A stretch of DNA of 64,000 bases from Profundibacter amoris (lineage in GTDB: Bacteria; Pseudomonadota; Alphaproteobacteria; Rhodobacterales; Rhodobacteraceae): the NCBI RefSeq assembly GCF_003544895.1, contig NZ_CP032125.1:3114001-3178000 (forward strand), read 5' to 3'. How positions within the stretch are numbered: position 1 is the first letter of the stretch; the number at the start of each line of letters is the position of its first letter. The notes under the pieces were generated by a model. That model ran no database searches and was not told the origin of the DNA. It saw only the letters and a program-made list of their open reading frames with translations. This document shows positions 9,313 through 18,018 of the stretch, piece after piece. The position numbers and the translations under genes are program-made.

Positions 9313-10058
9313 CCGAGGAAAACCCCTTCGAGGCCCCGCAACCCGCCACCTTCCCGCCACTGTTTCAGGGGCAGGAAGTCGAGGGCGCGACCGATCCCTT
9401 CGACAAAGCCTGCGCGCTGGCCGCACTGGGGTGCGATTCAGGCGTTCTGGTGCACAACGTCAGCGCCGACCGCCTGCGCGCGGCCATCGTATTCGCCCCC
9501 GAAGTGCCGCTGGAACAGGCCATGGCCGTATTATGCACCTGCGGGGTGGGGTTCCAGAACGCCCTTGGCGCATTGGCCCCGCCCGAGGTCGCGGTGCATC
9601 TGGGATGGACCGGAGAACTGCGGGTCAACGGCGGCGTGGCCGGCAGACTGCGCGCGGCGGCCTCGACCAATGATCCGGCAGCGGAACCCGATTGGCTGGT
9701 GATCGGGCTAATGGTTGACCTGATCCCCCCTTCCGAGGACGACCCGGGCAACCAACCTGACAGTACCGCGCTCTATCTGGAGGGCTGTGGCGATGTTTCA
9801 CCGATCCGCCTGCTGGAAAGTTGGGCGCGGCACACGCTGGTCTGGATCAACCGCCTGATGGAAGAGGGCAATCAGGCCCTGCACGCCGAATGGCGCGGGC
9901 TGGTGCATGGCATGGGCGAGGATGTGACCATCGAACACAACGGCCAAACCCTGTCCGGCACATTTCTGGGGGTGGACGAGGATTTCGGCATGCTGATCCG
10001 CGATGGCGAAACCACCCATCTTGTCCCCCTGTCATCGCGTCTGGAAGGAAGCTCATGA
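9309..10058 (+). CDS. Biotin/lipoate ligase-like protein (DUF4444 C-terminus)
   Basis: A 249-residue protein. The N-terminal two-thirds has the fold signature of LplA/LipB/BirA-type ligases (FPPLFQGQEV, AIVFAPEVPLEQA, WLVIGLMVDLIP). The C-terminal EWRGLVHGMGEDV...GTFLGVDEDFGMLIRDGE is an SH3-like tail that I recall as DUF4444. No GRRGNG or obvious ligase Lys motif is seen, so catalysis is uncertain. It is coupled by 4-bp overlaps to apbC upstream and the next gene downstream. A role in cofactor attachment is family-based inference. Confidence 0.75.
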   Translation: MTEENPFEAPQPATFPPLFQGQEVEGATDPFDKACALAALGCDSGVLVHNVSADRLRAAIVFAPEVPLEQAMAVLCTCGVGFQNALGALAPPEVAVHLGWTGELRVNGGVAGRLRAAASTNDPAAEPDWLVIGLMVDLIPPSEDDPGNQPDSTALYLEGCGDVSPIRLLESWARHTLVWINRLMEEGNQALHAEWRGLVHGMGEDVTIEHNGQTLSGTFLGVDEDFGMLIRDGETTHLVPLSSRLEGSS

Positions 10059-10534
10059 AACTTGCCCGCGCTATCCATTTTGACGAAAGTGACCGCAACA
10101 TATTCCACCAACCCGCCCGCACCGGCGAATGGGCCATTTCGGGCGGGTTCGAGTTTTCAAACTGGGGCCAGGCCGACCTGGCCGGCAAGGCGCGACAGGC
10201 CTTTGCCAACGGCTGGCTGGGGCTGGAAACATTCGGGCGGGTGACCTTTGTTGCCGTCACCCAGATCGAACCATCGGAATTTGACGCGCTGGCCGATACG
10301 CTGGCGCAACATTTTGTCACCATCTACGGCGCCCCGTCGCTGGAACAGGCCCGCCCCGTGGCGCTGGAGGAACTGCACCACATGGCCGACATGTGCGGGG
10401 ATCACGACAGCAACACCCTGCTGACCGTGGCGCGTGAACTGACCGAAAGCGGCGTCAAAGAGGCTTATCGCGTAATCGAGCCACAAGGGGCCGAGCTGGA
10501 CCAGTTCGCCATCCACTCCGTCCCCGAGGAATAG
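10055..10534 (+). CDS. Conserved protein of unknown function (DUF6505-like)
   Basis: A 159-residue protein starting MKLARAIHFDESDRNIF at an ATG overlapping the preceding stop (ATGA). It has no signal peptide or membrane segment. The pattern (TGEWAISGGFEF, QAFANGWLGLETFGRVTFV, LEELHHMADMCGDHDSNTLLTVARE) shows a well-conserved soluble fold; I recall the label DUF6505 but cannot confirm it. Its constant partner is the ligase-like gene before it, so a joint role in cofactor handling is plausible. A palindromic terminator follows. Confidence 0.7.
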   Translation: MKLARAIHFDESDRNIFHQPARTGEWAISGGFEFSNWGQADLAGKARQAFANGWLGLETFGRVTFVAVTQIEPSEFDALADTLAQHFVTIYGAPSLEQARPVALEELHHMADMCGDHDSNTLLTVARELTESGVKEAYRVIEPQGAELDQFAIHSVPEE

Positions 10535-10556
10535 CCCCTCGCCCACCATCTTTGTT

Positions 10557-10613
10557 CTTTAAATATCCCGCCGGAGGCAATCCAGCCCTCGCCTCCGGCG
10601 GAGGTATTTAAAG
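10557..10613. terminator. Bidirectional terminator-like inverted repeat with TTTAAATA ends
   Basis: Arms TTTAAATA-CGCCGGAGGC and GCCTCCGGCG-TATTTAAA face each other across a short loop. The element lies in the convergent gap between the apbC operon and tupA and could end both transcripts. The outer flanks (TTTGTTC... and AAGCAAGAAGAAGG) belong to a motif that recurs elsewhere in the window. Confidence 0.7.
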
Positions 10614-10627
10614 CAAGAAGAAGGACA

Positions 10628-11437
10628 TCAGGGTTTCGTCGCGTTAAAGGTAAACAGGGTTTCGCCGTTGATCTTGTACCCGTTGATCAGTTTGGCCGCT
10701 GTTTCGCCGGTCAGCCAATCCTCGAGCTGTGCCACCAGTTCGGTTTTCACATGCGGATGGCGCTGCGGGTTGACGGGGATAAAGGCGTATTGGTTGAACA
10801 ACACCGGATCACCCGCAAACAACAATTCCAGATCCCCCTTGTTGCCGAAATTCAGCCAACTGGCGCGATCCGCCATCACATAGGCATCCATACCGCTGGC
10901 CACATTCAGCGTGGCCCCCATACCGGCCCCCGCCGCACGATACCAACTGCCGAAGGTGGCGGGGTCCAGACCGGCGGCCTGCCACAGGGACAATTCCTTT
11001 TTGTGGGTGCCGCTGTCATCGCCACGGCTGACAAAGGGGGCTTTGGTGGCAGCGATTTTCTGCAAGGCGCTGGCGGCAGTTTCAGCCGCAGCAATTTTTG
11101 CCGGATCAGCCGAGGGACCGATCAGGATGAAATCGTTATACATGATCTCGCGCCTGTGCGTGCCGAAACCGGCCTTTAGAAACGCTTCTTCCGCCTTGCG
11201 GGAATGGACCAGAATGGCGTCCACATCCCCTGCCTCGCCCAGCTTCAGCGCCTGCCCCGTGCCCACCACGACCAGTTGCACATCCAGACCGATGTCTTTC
11301 TTGATCTGCGGCAGCAAAACATCCGACAGGCCGGAATTCTGGAACGATGTGGTCACCGCCAACCTGATTTCGCCCGCCTGCGTCATCGTTGCCAGCAACA
11401 GGGAAAAAAGGGTGATAAAAGGGATTTTCCAGTTCAT
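10628..11437 (-). CDS. tupA: Tungstate ABC transporter, periplasmic binding protein
   Basis: A 269-residue exported binding protein: a signal peptide of about 21 residues, then LAVTTSFQNSGLSDVLLPQI, with the TTS-type oxyanion-binding motif and following text diagnostic of TupA, then DVDAILVHSRKAEE and a GDDSGTHKKEL segment that also contacts the anion. Its ATG overlaps the stop of tupC. Binding protein last in the operon is a variation on the usual tupA-B-C order. It would bring tungstate to the formate dehydrogenase encoded 8 kb away. Confidence 0.92.
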   Translation of the reverse strand: MNWKIPFITLFSLLLATMTQAGEIRLAVTTSFQNSGLSDVLLPQIKKDIGLDVQLVVVGTGQALKLGEAGDVDAILVHSRKAEEAFLKAGFGTHRREIMYNDFILIGPSADPAKIAAAETAASALQKIAATKAPFVSRGDDSGTHKKELSLWQAAGLDPATFGSWYRAAGAGMGATLNVASGMDAYVMADRASWLNFGNKGDLELLFAGDPVLFNQYAFIPVNPQRHPHVKTELVAQLEDWLTGETAAKLINGYKINGETLFTFNATKP

Positions 11438-12150
11438 TCTACGATGTCTCCGTTGATAAACGCGCGCGCTTCTGCCGTGGCCGGCTGTTTGAAAAAAGCA
11501 GGTGCAGGCGCAGTTTCATGCACCTTGCCGCCATACATAAACACCACATCCGTTGCCAGACGTCGGGCCTGCCCCATGTCGTGCGTGGCCATAACAATGC
11601 GGGTGCCATCGGCCCTTGCCTGTTGCAGGATGGTTTCGATTTCGCGGATCGCCCGACCATCCAGATTGGCACAGGGTTCGTCCAGAAACAGGATTTCCGG
11701 CTGGCGGATCAGGGCGCGGGCCAACGCCAGTTTCTGCTTTTCCCCGCCCGACAGATAGGGCGCGGGGCGTTCCAGCGCATCGCCCAGACCGAAACGTGCG
11801 GCCCATTCGGCGGCGGTGCTGCGGGCCTGCCGGCGCGGCACCCCGTGCAGGGCCAGCGGATAGGCGATGTTATCGACCACCTTGCGGCGCATCATAATAG
11901 GTGACTGGAACACATAGGCCTGCCGCCCGCGTGCAACCCCGTCCGGCACAGCCCAGTCAACGCGGCCCGCAGACACCCTTTGCAACCCGTGCATCAGGCG
12001 CAGCAGGGTGGTTTTGCCCGACCCGTTCGGCCCCATCACAATGGTCAGCCCGGTTGCGCCAATTTGCAAATCCACCGGCCCGACCAGTGTCTTGCCACGC
12101 ACGCGGGCAATCGCGCCGTCCAGTGTCAGGGGCAGGATGGAGTGTGTCAC
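11434..12150 (-). CDS. tupC: Tungstate ABC transporter, ATP-binding protein
   Basis: A 238-residue ABC ATPase: Walker [10 protein letters not shown], signature LSGGEKQKLALARAL, Walker B ILFLDEPCANLD, and a switch His in ATHDMGQ. It lacks the C-terminal TOBE/MOP domain of ModC, as expected for TupC. It lies between the permease (148 bp upstream) and tupA (4-bp overlap). It powers tungstate import from the cytoplasmic side of the membrane. Confidence 0.92.
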   Translation of the reverse strand: MTHSILPLTLDGAIARVRGKTLVGPVDLQIGATGLTIVMGPNGSGKTTLLRLMHGLQRVSAGRVDWAVPDGVARGRQAYVFQSPIMMRRKVVDNIAYPLALHGVPRRQARSTAAEWAARFGLGDALERPAPYLSGGEKQKLALARALIRQPEILFLDEPCANLDGRAIREIETILQQARADGTRIVMATHDMGQARRLATDVVFMYGGKVHETAPAPAFFKQPATAEARAFINGDIVE

Positions 12151-12297
12151 GTTTGTTCGCTCTTGGTTGATTGTTGCCGCTATGGTTGCGCGGTTTTTAA
12201 AGCGATGCCAAGGGAAAATTTACCCCGATGGCCCGCGCTGTCATTTTGACTATTCCAACGGCGCACCAAAATCCCGGACCGGACAAATTGACCACCC

Positions 12298-13002
12298 TTA
12301 CCAGACGCTGGCCCGTTCGGTGCGTGAAAGGCTGTGCATCAACAAGTTGATCGTCACCGCCAGCGCAATCAGCACAAACCCCAGCCCCATCGCAAAGGCA
12401 AAATTCCCCTTGCCGGTTTCCAGCGCGATCGAGGTGGTCAACACCCGTGTGGAATGGTCGATATTGCCGCCCACGATCATTATCGCCCCGACTTCGCCAA
12501 TCGCGCGGCCAAAACCGGCCAGCATTGCCGTCAGCAGGGCGCGGCGTCCGTCCCACAACAGGGCCGTAATGCGCTGCCATCGCGACGTGTTCAGCGAGAT
12601 CAGCAAATCGTGGTAATCCGCCCATAAATCGCGGATCGTCTGATGCGAGATCGAGGCGATCAGTGGTGTGATGATGATCACCTGCGCGATAATCATCGCG
12701 GTAGGCGTGAACAGCAGACCGAACACCCCGAACGGGCCGGACCGTGACAGCATCATATAGACGAACAGCCCCACCACCACCGGCGGCAGCCCCATCAGCG
12801 CATTCAGCACCGCGATGGTCTGGCGGCGAAAGCGAAAGCGGTTGATCACCAGCCACGCCCCCAGCGGCAGGCCGATCAGGGAAGCAATCAGCACCGCCGT
12901 CACCGTTACCCGCAGCGACAGGCCGACAATTTCCAGCAGGTCGGGGTCAAGCGTGAATATCAGCCGGAAAGCCTCAATCGTGCCTTGTGCTATGTCGTTC
13001 AT
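12298..13002 (-). CDS. tupB: Tungstate ABC transporter, permease
   Basis: A 234-residue integral membrane protein with about five or six helices and the binding-protein-dependent permease loop (ALLWDGRRALLTAMLAGFGRAIGEVGAIMIVGGN), where the EAA-type helix meets the ATPase. It is the first gene of the tup operon. The 148-bp gap before tupC holds no gene that I can support, which is long for coupled ABC genes and may contain a processing or internal promoter site. Confidence 0.92.
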   Translation of the reverse strand: MNDIAQGTIEAFRLIFTLDPDLLEIVGLSLRVTVTAVLIASLIGLPLGAWLVINRFRFRRQTIAVLNALMGLPPVVVGLFVYMMLSRSGPFGVFGLLFTPTAMIIAQVIIITPLIASISHQTIRDLWADYHDLLISLNTSRWQRITALLWDGRRALLTAMLAGFGRAIGEVGAIMIVGGNIDHSTRVLTTSIALETGKGNFAFAMGLGFVLIALAVTINLLMHSLSRTERASVW

Positions 13003-13053
13003 TTCTGTCTATCCGTTCACTGGGTTTCGCAAACCCTAGCCCAGCTTTGACAG

Positions 13054-14523
13054 CTATTCCAGCAATACCCTTGGCAACCACAATGCAATTTCCGGAAAGG
13101 CCATGACCATGCCCAGCCCGAACAGTTGCAACAACACGAAGGGCACAATCCCGGCATAGATTTGCTGGATCTTGATCGACTTGGGCGCGACTGCCTTCAT
13201 ATAGAACAGCGCAAAACCGAACGGCGGGGTCAGGAACGAGGTTTGCAGATTCACCGCCAGCAGGATGGCGAACCAGTAAACCGTGTCCACCTTGGCCACA
13301 TGATCGCCGAAATCCAGTTGCTCGATGATCGGGGCGAAAACCGGCAGCACGATCAGGGTGATTTCGATCCAGTCAAAGAAGAAGCCCAGAACGAACACGA
13401 TCCCCATCAGCATGAACAACAGGCCCCACGAGCCAAGGCCAAGCGATTCAACCAGTTCCACCACAATCGCATCCCCGCCCAACGAACGGAACACAAAGGA
13501 AAACAGCGTGGCGCCGACGAACAGGCCGAAAATCATCGCGTTGGTGCGCGCGGTGCTTTCCATCACTTCGGAGACCACTTTCCAGAAATTCTTCAGGCTC
13601 TGCCAGAAGCTGCCTTTGACGCCTTCGTCCTGCACCTTTTCACCGGTGACGAACATTTCCATCGGCTCGACCCCCAGCGCGGGCAGGACCACAAGGTTGA
13701 ACAACCCCAGCAGGATCGCCCCCATTGCGCCAACACCGGCGGCTTCGGTCGGGGTGGCAAGGCCCATCAGGATCGACCCCAAAACGGCCATGATCAGCAA
13801 AACCGGCGGAATGAACGACCGCAGCACCATTATCAGGATCGGCCCCAACGTTTGCGGCCCGATGCCAGCATCCAGTCGCGGGGCCAGTTTCGGATTCAGC
13901 GTGCAACGGATGATGATGTAGACAAAGTACAGGCTGGCCAGCAACAGGCCGGGGAATACGGCAGCGACAAACAGGTTGCCGACCGAACGGCCCAGCAGGT
14001 CGGCCATGATCACCAGCATGATGGACGGCGGGATCAGGATGCCCAATGTGCCCGACGCGGCAATCGTGCCGGTGGACAGGCGCGCGTCATAGCCCTGTTC
14101 AATCATCACCGGCAGTGCCAGAAGAGACATCATCACAACCGACGCGCCAATGATCCCTGTCGTGGCCGCCAGAATGGTCCCCATCAGGGTGACTGCAAGC
14201 GCCAACCCGCCGGGGATGCGGCGCAGCAAGACTTGCAGGCAATTCAGCAAATCGCGGGCGATGCCGGATCGTTCCAGCATCGTGCCCATCAGGATGAACA
14301 TCGGAACCGCCGTTAACAGCAGGTTCTCGGACACGGCCCCGTAGATGCGCGACGGAATCGCGCCGAATTGCGGCCAGTCAAACAGCCACGGGTCAATCCA
14401 GATCGCCAGCATGGCAAAGGCCAGCCCGACACCGCCCAAAACAAATGCCACCGGAAAGCCGGAAAACAAAAACAATCCCAATGCGCCGAACATGGCCAGC
14501 GGCAGAATTTCCTCGAGGCCCAT
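13054..14523 (-). CDS. dctM: TRAP transporter large permease (DctM)
   Basis: A 489-residue, 12-helix-type membrane protein starting MGLEEILPLAMFGALGLFLFSGF at the ATG of 14523, one base after the dctQ stop and behind GAGGAGAT; an in-frame GTG/ATG-type start upstream would read back into dctQ. Family text is clear (GTIAASGTLGILIPPSIMLV, GLATPTEAAGVGAMGA). A long hydrophilic insert (about residues 290-330) is characteristic of the larger DctM subgroup. It drives sodium-coupled uptake with DctP and DctQ. Confidence 0.95.
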   Translation of the reverse strand: MGLEEILPLAMFGALGLFLFSGFPVAFVLGGVGLAFAMLAIWIDPWLFDWPQFGAIPSRIYGAVSENLLLTAVPMFILMGTMLERSGIARDLLNCLQVLLRRIPGGLALAVTLMGTILAATTGIIGASVVMMSLLALPVMIEQGYDARLSTGTIAASGTLGILIPPSIMLVIMADLLGRSVGNLFVAAVFPGLLLASLYFVYIIIRCTLNPKLAPRLDAGIGPQTLGPILIMVLRSFIPPVLLIMAVLGSILMGLATPTEAAGVGAMGAILLGLFNLVVLPALGVEPMEMFVTGEKVQDEGVKGSFWQSLKNFWKVVSEVMESTARTNAMIFGLFVGATLFSFVFRSLGGDAIVVELVESLGLGSWGLLFMLMGIVFVLGFFFDWIEITLIVLPVFAPIIEQLDFGDHVAKVDTVYWFAILLAVNLQTSFLTPPFGFALFYMKAVAPKSIKIQQIYAGIVPFVLLQLFGLGMVMAFPEIALWLPRVLLE

Positions 14524-14524
14524 G

Positions 14525-15088
14525 TTATATCTCCTCGCCCAGCATTTCGGCGGCCTGATCCGGCGGAAGTTGCCCGCGCAGACCGGCAACGGCTTTGATC
14601 AATTGCGAAAGACCGGCAATACCGATCAGGGCGAACATGATGGGCAAGGTCACCTTCAACGCCCAGCTATAGGGCAGGCCGACGGTGGATTTTGAAACCT
14701 CGTGCTCCAGAAACGAAGCATAGGTATAGGCAGCGGAATAAAATCCCGCGATGGCCACAAAGGGCAGCAGGAACAGCACAAGACCAAGGATTTCGACCCA
14801 GTATTTTCCCCGTATGGAAAACCGGTCGCGCAGCAAGTCAATGCGCACATGGGTGCCTTTGATCAGGGCATAGCCCAGCATCATTGTGAAAAAATACGAG
14901 TGCAACCAGTATTCGGACTCCTGCACCATGGTGGAATTCAGGCCAAAGGGTTTGGGCACGCCGAAATAGCGCGTGCCAACGTCATAACAGACGGTAATGA
15001 CCAGCAGCAGCCCCGCCCATTTGAAGATGCTGGCGATCAGGGTCAGGAACCCGTCAAACGCCGCACTCAGTTTCAACAATGCCTGCAT
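14525..15088 (-). CDS. dctQ: TRAP transporter small permease (DctQ)
   Basis: A 187-residue protein with four transmembrane helices and the DctQ-typical segment YWLHSYFFTMMLGYALIKGTHVRIDLL in the middle. It is immediately upstream of dctM (one base between stop and start) and 72 bp downstream of dctP. It forms the membrane complex with DctM. Confidence 0.93.
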   Translation of the reverse strand: MQALLKLSAAFDGFLTLIASIFKWAGLLLVITVCYDVGTRYFGVPKPFGLNSTMVQESEYWLHSYFFTMMLGYALIKGTHVRIDLLRDRFSIRGKYWVEILGLVLFLLPFVAIAGFYSAAYTYASFLEHEVSKSTVGLPYSWALKVTLPIMFALIGIAGLSQLIKAVAGLRGQLPPDQAAEMLGEEI

Positions 15089-15160
15089 GATATATCTGCC
15101 CTTCGCCTTGAATAAGGTGCGCGGCCCTGCCTTTGGGACGGGGCCGCGCGGTCTTGGCTT

Positions 15161-16201
15161 TTACTTCAGGTACCCGTACTCGGCCCAAAGCTTGTACTCG
15201 TCACGATAAGCCTGAAGAGAAGCCCAGACGCGTGCGAAATCCTCATTCGCGGCGGCTTGTTCTTCGGCGACTTCGTTCCACTTTTCCTCGAACACGGCCA
15301 GATCATCATCGGACCAGCGATGCAGGGTAACGCCGTTGGCGACCAGTTCTTTCAAAGCTTTGGCCTGAATGGCTTCACCTTCGGCCAGACCCATCGCGAC
15401 ATTTGCCTTACAGGCATTTTCAATGATCGCCTGCTGCTGGTCATCCATCGCGTTCCACTTGTCCATGCCGACCATGAATTCAAGGAAGGTGGACTGTTGA
15501 TGCCAGCCGGGGAAATAGTAATGCTTGGCGATCTGGTAGAAGCCCAGCTTCAAATCAATCGCTGGCATGGAAAACTCGGTCGCATCAATCGCGCCGCGTT
15601 CCAGCGCCGGATAGATATCGGCAGCGGCCAGAAGCTGTGTATCGACCCCCAGCTTTTGCATCACCTTGGCCCCCAGACCAAAGAAGCGCATTTTCAGACC
15701 CTTCAGGTCAGCGGTGGATTCAATCGGCTCGCGAAACCAGCCCGAAGCCTCGGGCGCGATGATGCCGCAGATGTTGACGTGGATGTTATGACGCGCGTAA
15801 ATCTCCTGCATCATTTCCTCGCCGCCGCCGTAATACATCCAGCCCAGATATTCGCCCGCCGAAGGGCCGAACGGAACCGTGGTGAACAGGGTTACAGCAG
15901 GTTCCTTGCCCTGCCAGTAACCGGGGGCGGACCAGCCGGAATCAACCGCGCCGGATTTGATCGCATCAAACAGTTCCAGTGCGGGCACCAGCGCGCCGGG
16001 TTCGAACATTTTGATCTGGATGCTGCCGCCCGACATCGCGTTGATGTTGGTTTCCAGCTGCTTCCCCAACGTGCCCAGTTGCACCAGCCCCGAAGGAAAG
16101 GTCGAGCCCATTTTCAGGCGAATATCTTTCGCGCTTGCACCGCTGACCGTAGCCAGCGTCATTGCCGCACCTACAAGTGTCGCATTAATTAGTTTCTTCA
16201 T
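15161..16201 (-). CDS. dctP: TRAP transporter substrate-binding protein (DctP, keto-acid type)
   Basis: A 346-residue periplasmic protein with a signal peptide ending near ASA-KD. The text GWFREPIESTADLKGLKMRFFGLGAKVMQKLGV carries the Arg that binds the substrate carboxylate in DctP proteins. The combination with ALERGAIDATEFSMPAIDLKLGFYQIAKHYYFPGWHQ looks like the TakP subgroup that binds pyruvate and other 2-oxo acids (family knowledge). That fits the E1 and TPP-enzyme genes upstream in the same operon, which would use a 2-oxo acid. Confidence 0.9.
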   Translation of the reverse strand: MKKLINATLVGAAMTLATVSGASAKDIRLKMGSTFPSGLVQLGTLGKQLETNINAMSGGSIQIKMFEPGALVPALELFDAIKSGAVDSGWSAPGYWQGKEPAVTLFTTVPFGPSAGEYLGWMYYGGGEEMMQEIYARHNIHVNICGIIAPEASGWFREPIESTADLKGLKMRFFGLGAKVMQKLGVDTQLLAAADIYPALERGAIDATEFSMPAIDLKLGFYQIAKHYYFPGWHQQSTFLEFMVGMDKWNAMDDQQQAIIENACKANVAMGLAEGEAIQAKALKELVANGVTLHRWSDDDLAVFEEKWNEVAEEQAAANEDFARVWASLQAYRDEYKLWAEYGYLK

Positions 16202-16287
16202 GTTTCAGTCTCCCTATGAATGCCAACCCGAACCGGTTGACGGATGTTAAACGCGGGGTTTGCCCCGTCTGTTATTTTCGGCCTTTA

Positions 16288-18018
16288 TCAGGCAACCCGA
16301 TCGCCCTTCTTGATTTTTACGGTGCGGTTATCGACCGCCGGCAACATGCGCGACGGATCACGCGTGACCATCACGTCAATCACCGTTGGCCGCCCTGTTT
16401 CGGCAAAAGCCGCGGCCAGCGCGGGGGCCAGATCATCGGGGCTTTCCACGCGGATCCCGTGACAGCCCATCGCCTGTGCAACATTGGCATAATTGGTTTC
16501 CGACAGGTCCGAGGATTGGTAATTCCCCTCGCCATACATCAGATGTTGAAGAGCCTTGACGTAGCCAGAGGCGGCGTTGTTCACCACAATCACCGTCAGC
16601 CCCAGCCCCATGCGCCGCGCGGTTTCCAATTCGCCCAGAACCATGTTGAAACCGCCGTCCCCGGTCAGCCCCACCACCACCGCATCGGGCGCCGCCAGTT
16701 GTGCCCCCATCGCGCCGGGCAACCCGTACCCGATGCTGGCAAAGCCACGATCCGGCACAAAGGCGCGGGTGGCTTTCTTTGTGTCAAACAGCAAGCCACC
16801 CCAATGGGCCGCAAAGCCGCCATCGGCAATCAGATAGCCATCGTCAGGCAGAGCTTTGTTGATCTCGGTGATCAGGCGAGCCATGTGGACGGGGGATTCA
16901 CCGGAATAAAGCCGTTCGGACACATCCTGCCGCCACGCCTCCATCGCCGCCGGAATTTCCGCCAGATAACCAGCGCGGCTGGCCTTTTGTTCGGCCGCAT
17001 TTCCGGCCAGCGCCGCCGTGATGTCCTGCAACCCCGCCTTGGCGTCCCCCCACAGGCGCAAGGTGGGTTGATAGGTGCGACCCATTTCCTCGGCCACGCA
17101 ATCCAGATGGATCACCCGCGCACCGGCAGCCGGAATGGAATAGCGTTTGGTCGCGATTTCACCCAGCTTGCACCCCACCACCAACAAACAATCGCTTTTG
17201 TCGATCAGGTCATTTGCAATCCGGTCATAGCGCCCGAACAACCCCGCACTTAGCGGGCTGTTGCAGGCAATCGCACCTTTTCCGGTCAGCGTATGGGCCA
17301 CGGGAATACCGCAAGCCTCGGCCAGTTCCGTCACCGCAGATTGCGCGCCAGACAGGTGTATCCCGCCACCCACCAGCATCATTGGCCGTTTCGCAGCGGC
17401 CAGCATTTTCGCGGCTTCAACCACCCCGTCCGCATCGGGGCGGCAGCGGATCGCCGGTATCTGGCAATGCGCCGGATCGGCCACGAAGTCAGCCTCGTTA
17501 AACTCCAGCATGCCATGCGCCACATCTTCGGGCACCGACACCACCACCGGACCGGGACGGCCCGATGTCGCCAGCATGAATGCCCGCCGGATCAGTTCGG
17601 GTATCCGCGCCACCGTTTCCACCCGCAGCAATTCCTTGCAGGCGGGGCGCAGGATGGTCACCTGATCGGTTTCCTGTGTCATGTTCTTGCCCGCGTGATC
17701 GCGGTTCGCGTCGCCAATGATCGCCACGATGGGCGAGCCTGCATTCAGCGCCTCGACCAGACCGGTCACAAGGTTGGTCGCCCCCGGCCCCAGCGTGGCA
17801 TCCACCAGCCCGACGCGATTCGAGACCTTGGCATAGGCATCCGCCGCAAACACCGCACAGCGTTCGTCATTGATCAAGTTGTGGTTCAGCCCCAGCCGCC
17901 GCGCCGCGTCATAAAACGGCAACAGCTGGAACCCGCCCATGCCGAACATCGGACCGGCGTCATGGGCCAGCAACATGCGGGCGATGGCTTCGCCACCGGT
18001 GATTTCGATATTGCTCAT
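16288..18018 (-). CDS. Thiamine-diphosphate enzyme of the acetolactate synthase superfamily
   Basis: A 576-residue three-domain TPP enzyme: PYR domain with the catalytic Glu region (NDERCAVFAADAYAKVSNRVG), a central domain (KRPMMLVGGGIHLSGA), and a PP domain with GDGGFNMVLGELETA...NNAASGYVK as the Mg-TPP motif. It could be a 2-oxo acid decarboxylase, an acetolactate-type synthase or an acyltransferase; sequence alone does not decide. It overlaps the E1 beta gene by 4 bp and precedes dctP, so it should act on the compound imported by the TRAP system or its product. Confidence 0.88.
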   Translation of the reverse strand: MSNIEITGGEAIARMLLAHDAGPMFGMGGFQLLPFYDAARRLGLNHNLINDERCAVFAADAYAKVSNRVGLVDATLGPGATNLVTGLVEALNAGSPIVAIIGDANRDHAGKNMTQETDQVTILRPACKELLRVETVARIPELIRRAFMLATSGRPGPVVVSVPEDVAHGMLEFNEADFVADPAHCQIPAIRCRPDADGVVEAAKMLAAAKRPMMLVGGGIHLSGAQSAVTELAEACGIPVAHTLTGKGAIACNSPLSAGLFGRYDRIANDLIDKSDCLLVVGCKLGEIATKRYSIPAAGARVIHLDCVAEEMGRTYQPTLRLWGDAKAGLQDITAALAGNAAEQKASRAGYLAEIPAAMEAWRQDVSERLYSGESPVHMARLITEINKALPDDGYLIADGGFAAHWGGLLFDTKKATRAFVPDRGFASIGYGLPGAMGAQLAAPDAVVVGLTGDGGFNMVLGELETARRMGLGLTVIVVNNAASGYVKALQHLMYGEGNYQSSDLSETNYANVAQAMGCHGIRVESPDDLAPALAAAFAETGRPTVIDVMVTRDPSRMLPAVDNRTVKIKKGDRVA

